From positions 186,001 to 250,000 of the forward strand of contig NZ_JXJP01000008.1 of NCBI RefSeq assembly GCF_000826645.1: a stretch of DNA of 64,000 nucleotides, written 5' to 3'. The position numbers and the translations under genes are program-made. The stretch is from Psychroserpens mesophilus (lineage in GTDB: Bacteria; Bacteroidota; Bacteroidia; Flavobacteriales; Flavobacteriaceae). The notes under the pieces were generated by a model. That model ran no database searches, was not told the DNA's origin, and was given only the letters and a program-made list of their open reading frames with translations. Shown in pieces: positions 62,008 to 64,000 of the stretch (position 1 is the first letter of the stretch; every line of letters starts with the position of its first letter).

Positions 62008-62856
62008 TTATTGTCTTGAATACAATTGGGTTTTAAAAGCATCCAAAATATTATTGATCTTTTTAAGCTCTTCTTCCGACCAAGCAACAGGTTTTTTTTG
62101 CTGTATGAGCACATTACTATCAGGATGCGTTTTAGATGATGGCTTGCTGTAAGAATCTTCCAGATTAGAAATTGGCTCTAAGTTAAATGCCTCACAAAGA
62201 CTGTAGAACACTTGAATATCAGAAAATAATTCTTCATATCTAACTACCTTAACATGGTCATTGTATGATTCAAAACGTTCTAAAGGCAATACATTTTCAA
62301 TACACCAACGCAAGGTCAATTTTTCTAAATCTGATAAGTCTACATACCTTGTAATATCAAAATTAAACTCCTCCTTGATTACTGAAACTAAAGATTGTTG
62401 ATTTGCAAAATATGACAAATCATACAGCCACGGAAACTTAACCTTTTGTTGCGATTTAAGAACATCATAAGGGTTCCGAATTAAATGAATCACAGGGATT
62501 TGATACGTTTCATTTATAAACTGGGCCATTAAACTGGCTCTCACAAACTTGATTACAAACTTTTTAGGAATGAAGGGCCAAAGGTGTCTTTTGTATTTAC
62601 GATTACTGTTTTGAGCAATCCAGTCACAATCAACACGATTACTAAATACCTGTTCCAGATATCTTTTAACTTCTTTACTAGCCGTTTTTGTGGTGATCCA
62701 TTTATCACACAACAAATGACCTCTTTTAGTTTGAGTGTCGTGTTCAGGTTCAAACAACATGCGATAACGATGCTGAGAGGCCATAGTTTCAGAAAGCCAA
62801 CTTGTTCCACTTCTTGCAGTACCTACAATGACAATATGTTTCTTAAATTTTGACAT
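62008..62856 (-). CDS. Sulfotransferase-family protein
   Basis: The 282-aa protein has the phosphosulfate loop VGTARSGTSWLSETM (about 11-25) and the 3'-phosphate region VIHLIRNPYDVLKSQQKV (about 120-137), both typical of PAPS-dependent sulfotransferases (Sulfotransfer_3 type). EEELKKINNILD at the end is a helix found in this class. It starts 1 bp after the GT4 gene stop, so the order GT-sulfotransferase-MBOAT is coupled. Confidence 0.88.
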   Translation of the reverse strand: MSKFKKHIVIVGTARSGTSWLSETMASQHRYRMLFEPEHDTQTKRGHLLCDKWITTKTASKEVKRYLEQVFSNRVDCDWIAQNSNRKYKRHLWPFIPKKFVIKFVRASLMAQFINETYQIPVIHLIRNPYDVLKSQQKVKFPWLYDLSYFANQQSLVSVIKEEFNFDITRYVDLSDLEKLTLRWCIENVLPLERFESYNDHVKVVRYEELFSDIQVFYSLCEAFNLEPISNLEDSYSKPSSKTHPDSNVLIQQKKPVAWSEEELKKINNILDAFKTQLYSRQ

Positions 62857-62857
62857 A

Positions 62858-63946
62858 TTAAGACCTCACAAGTTTAGTATATAATGCTTCATGATCTGAG
62901 ATGAATGTCTCCATTGAAAAATGATCCATACAATATTGCCTTAAATCTTGTCCGATCTGATGTCTTTCTTCAGGATGTAATGCTTTTAAATGATTAATTT
63001 TTCGGCTTAGTTCTTCTGAATTCCCAGCCTCAAACAACAAATCAGGAAACGTTTTAAGTACAAAATTAATACCTGTAATATCTGAACCTAACAGCGGAAT
63101 TCCCATACACATAGCTTCAACTAAGGCCATAGGCATGCCTTCTTTTCTTCCTTGGTTTAAGGTCGGAATCACATACATATCAGATTGAGCGATATAAGGT
63201 CTAACGTCAAGTTTTTTTCCATGAAAGGTTACCTGATCTGATAATCCTAAGGTTTGACAAAGCAGTTGCATGTCTTGTCCGTACGCATTTGAACTATCGC
63301 CAAGCACATCTAAAGTAATTTCAGAATCATTGAGCTTATGAATAGCGTGAATAAGAACTTCAATACCTTTAACTGGAACCAAATTAGCCACAGTAATTAT
63401 TCTGAAAACATTTGAAGGTTTTTTTTCAAAGGATTCTGGACTATAATAATCGGTATCTATACCTATCGGAATTAGCTTTTGAGCTTTCTTATTCGGAAAA
63501 TACTGCTTCATTTCATCATTTATAGTCACAATGAAATTAGCCAGAAAACTTTTTATTTTCCAGTGCTTATTGAAGCCCATAGCCTTTTTGGTGTAAATCC
63601 ATTTTATACCAATGAGACGTGCAGCAAGTGCCTCTGTCCAGTCGTTACTCCATTGCCAGGAATGCACAATATCAAAACCATGCGTTTTATAAAATTTAGA
63701 AATACGACGTACCCTAAACAGTAACGTGTAATAAGGTCTGTAATGCGTCTTCGTTTCAAAAATATGAATCGGTAAACCTAAAGCCTCTACTTCTTTGAAA
63801 AAAGCACCTTTATTGTCGCCACAGGCAATATGGACATCAAACTTTGTTTTATCCAGACCATTGACCAGATCGTAAACAACTTTTCCACTTCCAGCTGTAT
63901 TAAAATTAGAAATTGTAAATAAAACTCGTATACGTTTATTCATCAT
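62858..63946 (-). CDS. Glycosyltransferase family 4
   Basis: The 362-aa GT-B enzyme has ISNFNTAGSGKVVYDLVNGLD (about 12-32), IITVANLVPVKGIEVLIHAI (about 184-203) and a C-terminal LNQGRKEGMPMALVEAMCMG (about 259-278; E-x7-E). The acceptor domain is not informative. Its start overlaps the end of the acetyltransferase gene by 11 bp. Confidence 0.88.
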   Translation of the reverse strand: MMNKRIRVLFTISNFNTAGSGKVVYDLVNGLDKTKFDVHIACGDNKGAFFKEVEALGLPIHIFETKTHYRPYYTLLFRVRRISKFYKTHGFDIVHSWQWSNDWTEALAARLIGIKWIYTKKAMGFNKHWKIKSFLANFIVTINDEMKQYFPNKKAQKLIPIGIDTDYYSPESFEKKPSNVFRIITVANLVPVKGIEVLIHAIHKLNDSEITLDVLGDSSNAYGQDMQLLCQTLGLSDQVTFHGKKLDVRPYIAQSDMYVIPTLNQGRKEGMPMALVEAMCMGIPLLGSDITGINFVLKTFPDLLFEAGNSEELSRKINHLKALHPEERHQIGQDLRQYCMDHFSMETFISDHEALYTKLVRS

Positions 63947-64000
63947 TTAATGAGCGAATTATTTTTGCAGGATTACCTGCAACAACGACATTGGAAGGCA
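63936..64000 (-). CDS. Left-handed beta-helix acetyltransferase, C-terminal end (partial at window edge)
   Basis: The minus strand from the window edge reads PSNVVVAGNPAKIIRSLNDE and then a stop at 63936-63938. VVAGNPAKIIR is the closing motif of hexapeptide-repeat (WcaF/NeuD/CysE-type) acyltransferases. Only 20 residues plus a partial codon are inside the window. The gene overlaps the GT4 start by 11 bp and is the next upstream member of the glycan cluster. Confidence 0.75.
   Translation of the reverse strand, partial: PSNVVVAGNPAKIIRSLNDE

Overview
The window is a 64 kb piece of AT-rich chromosome from a member of the Bacteroidota, most likely a marine Flavobacteriaceae. The grounds are lipoprotein signal peptides of Bacteroidota style, few Shine-Dalgarno sites, promoter -7 elements of the form TAnnTTTG, and gene neighbourhoods typical of flavobacteria: parA-parB-DUF5683-dapB-lepB-wbqC-DUF6122, a two-subunit methylmalonyl-CoA mutase, and ribH beside small SYTPR-motif membrane proteins. 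I saw no phage, insertion sequence, integron or CRISPR array. The only RNA gene recognised is a tRNA-Pro(UGG).

Region 1 (1-8.6 kb) looks like an island of general-stress genes: the end of an ArsC/Spx-like protein, a DUF1328 membrane peptide missing from a standard ORF scan, a SRAP-fold protein that lacks its active-site residues, a PA2169-type four-helix bundle protein, a hemerythrin-topoisomerase IB pair, an AraC-type regulator, a lipoprotein, a YtxH/holin-like/small-protein operon, and a succinate-semialdehyde-type dehydrogenase with a tiny membrane ORF.

Region 2 (8.7-23 kb) is metabolic and housekeeping. It holds a lipocalin-like lipoprotein, tRNA-Pro, a PQQ-type sugar dehydrogenase with its cytochrome c, uridine kinase, a FtsB/DivIC-like protein, methylmalonyl-CoA mutase with a His-rich lipoprotein between its two subunits, an outer-membrane barrel, and the parAB-dapB-lepB block. 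Region 3 (23-43 kb) is mostly conserved core. On the minus strand are an exo/endonuclease-phosphatase protein, two tandem rhomboids, mutL, two small membrane proteins, ribH and a TPR protein. On the plus strand are recF, a lipoprotein and a DciA-like protein. Then come a repeat-rich intergenic stretch (31.5-31.8 kb), a cyclophilin-FKBP fusion, recQ, and kdsD/kpsF-tatC-ahpD-lptB. DUF808, pssA, a PorV/PorQ-type protein and lnt complete it.

Region 4 (43-64 kb, continuing past the right edge) is a single-strand cluster for a surface or exported polysaccharide, transcribed toward lower coordinates. It contains a priming polyprenyl-phosphate sugar transferase, a Wzy/O-antigen-ligase-like polymerase, seven GT4 and one GT2 glycosyltransferases, a FkbM and a second SAM methyltransferase, two sulfotransferase-family proteins, two tandem MBOAT + SGNH-like acylation pairs, a transglutaminase-like protein, and the tail of a left-handed-beta-helix acetyltransferase. 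Many genes overlap by 4 bp, which implies translational coupling. The product is inferred to be a heavily decorated glycan (acyl, methyl, possibly sulfate). No Wzx flippase, Wza/Wzc export gene or sugar-nucleotide synthesis gene is visible inside the window.

The most interesting observations are the SRAP homologue without its catalytic cysteine, RecQ without its zinc cysteines, MutL with an altered endonuclease motif, an orphan minus-strand terminator ahead of the hemerythrin gene, the repeats at 31.5-31.8 kb, and the modification-rich glycan cluster.
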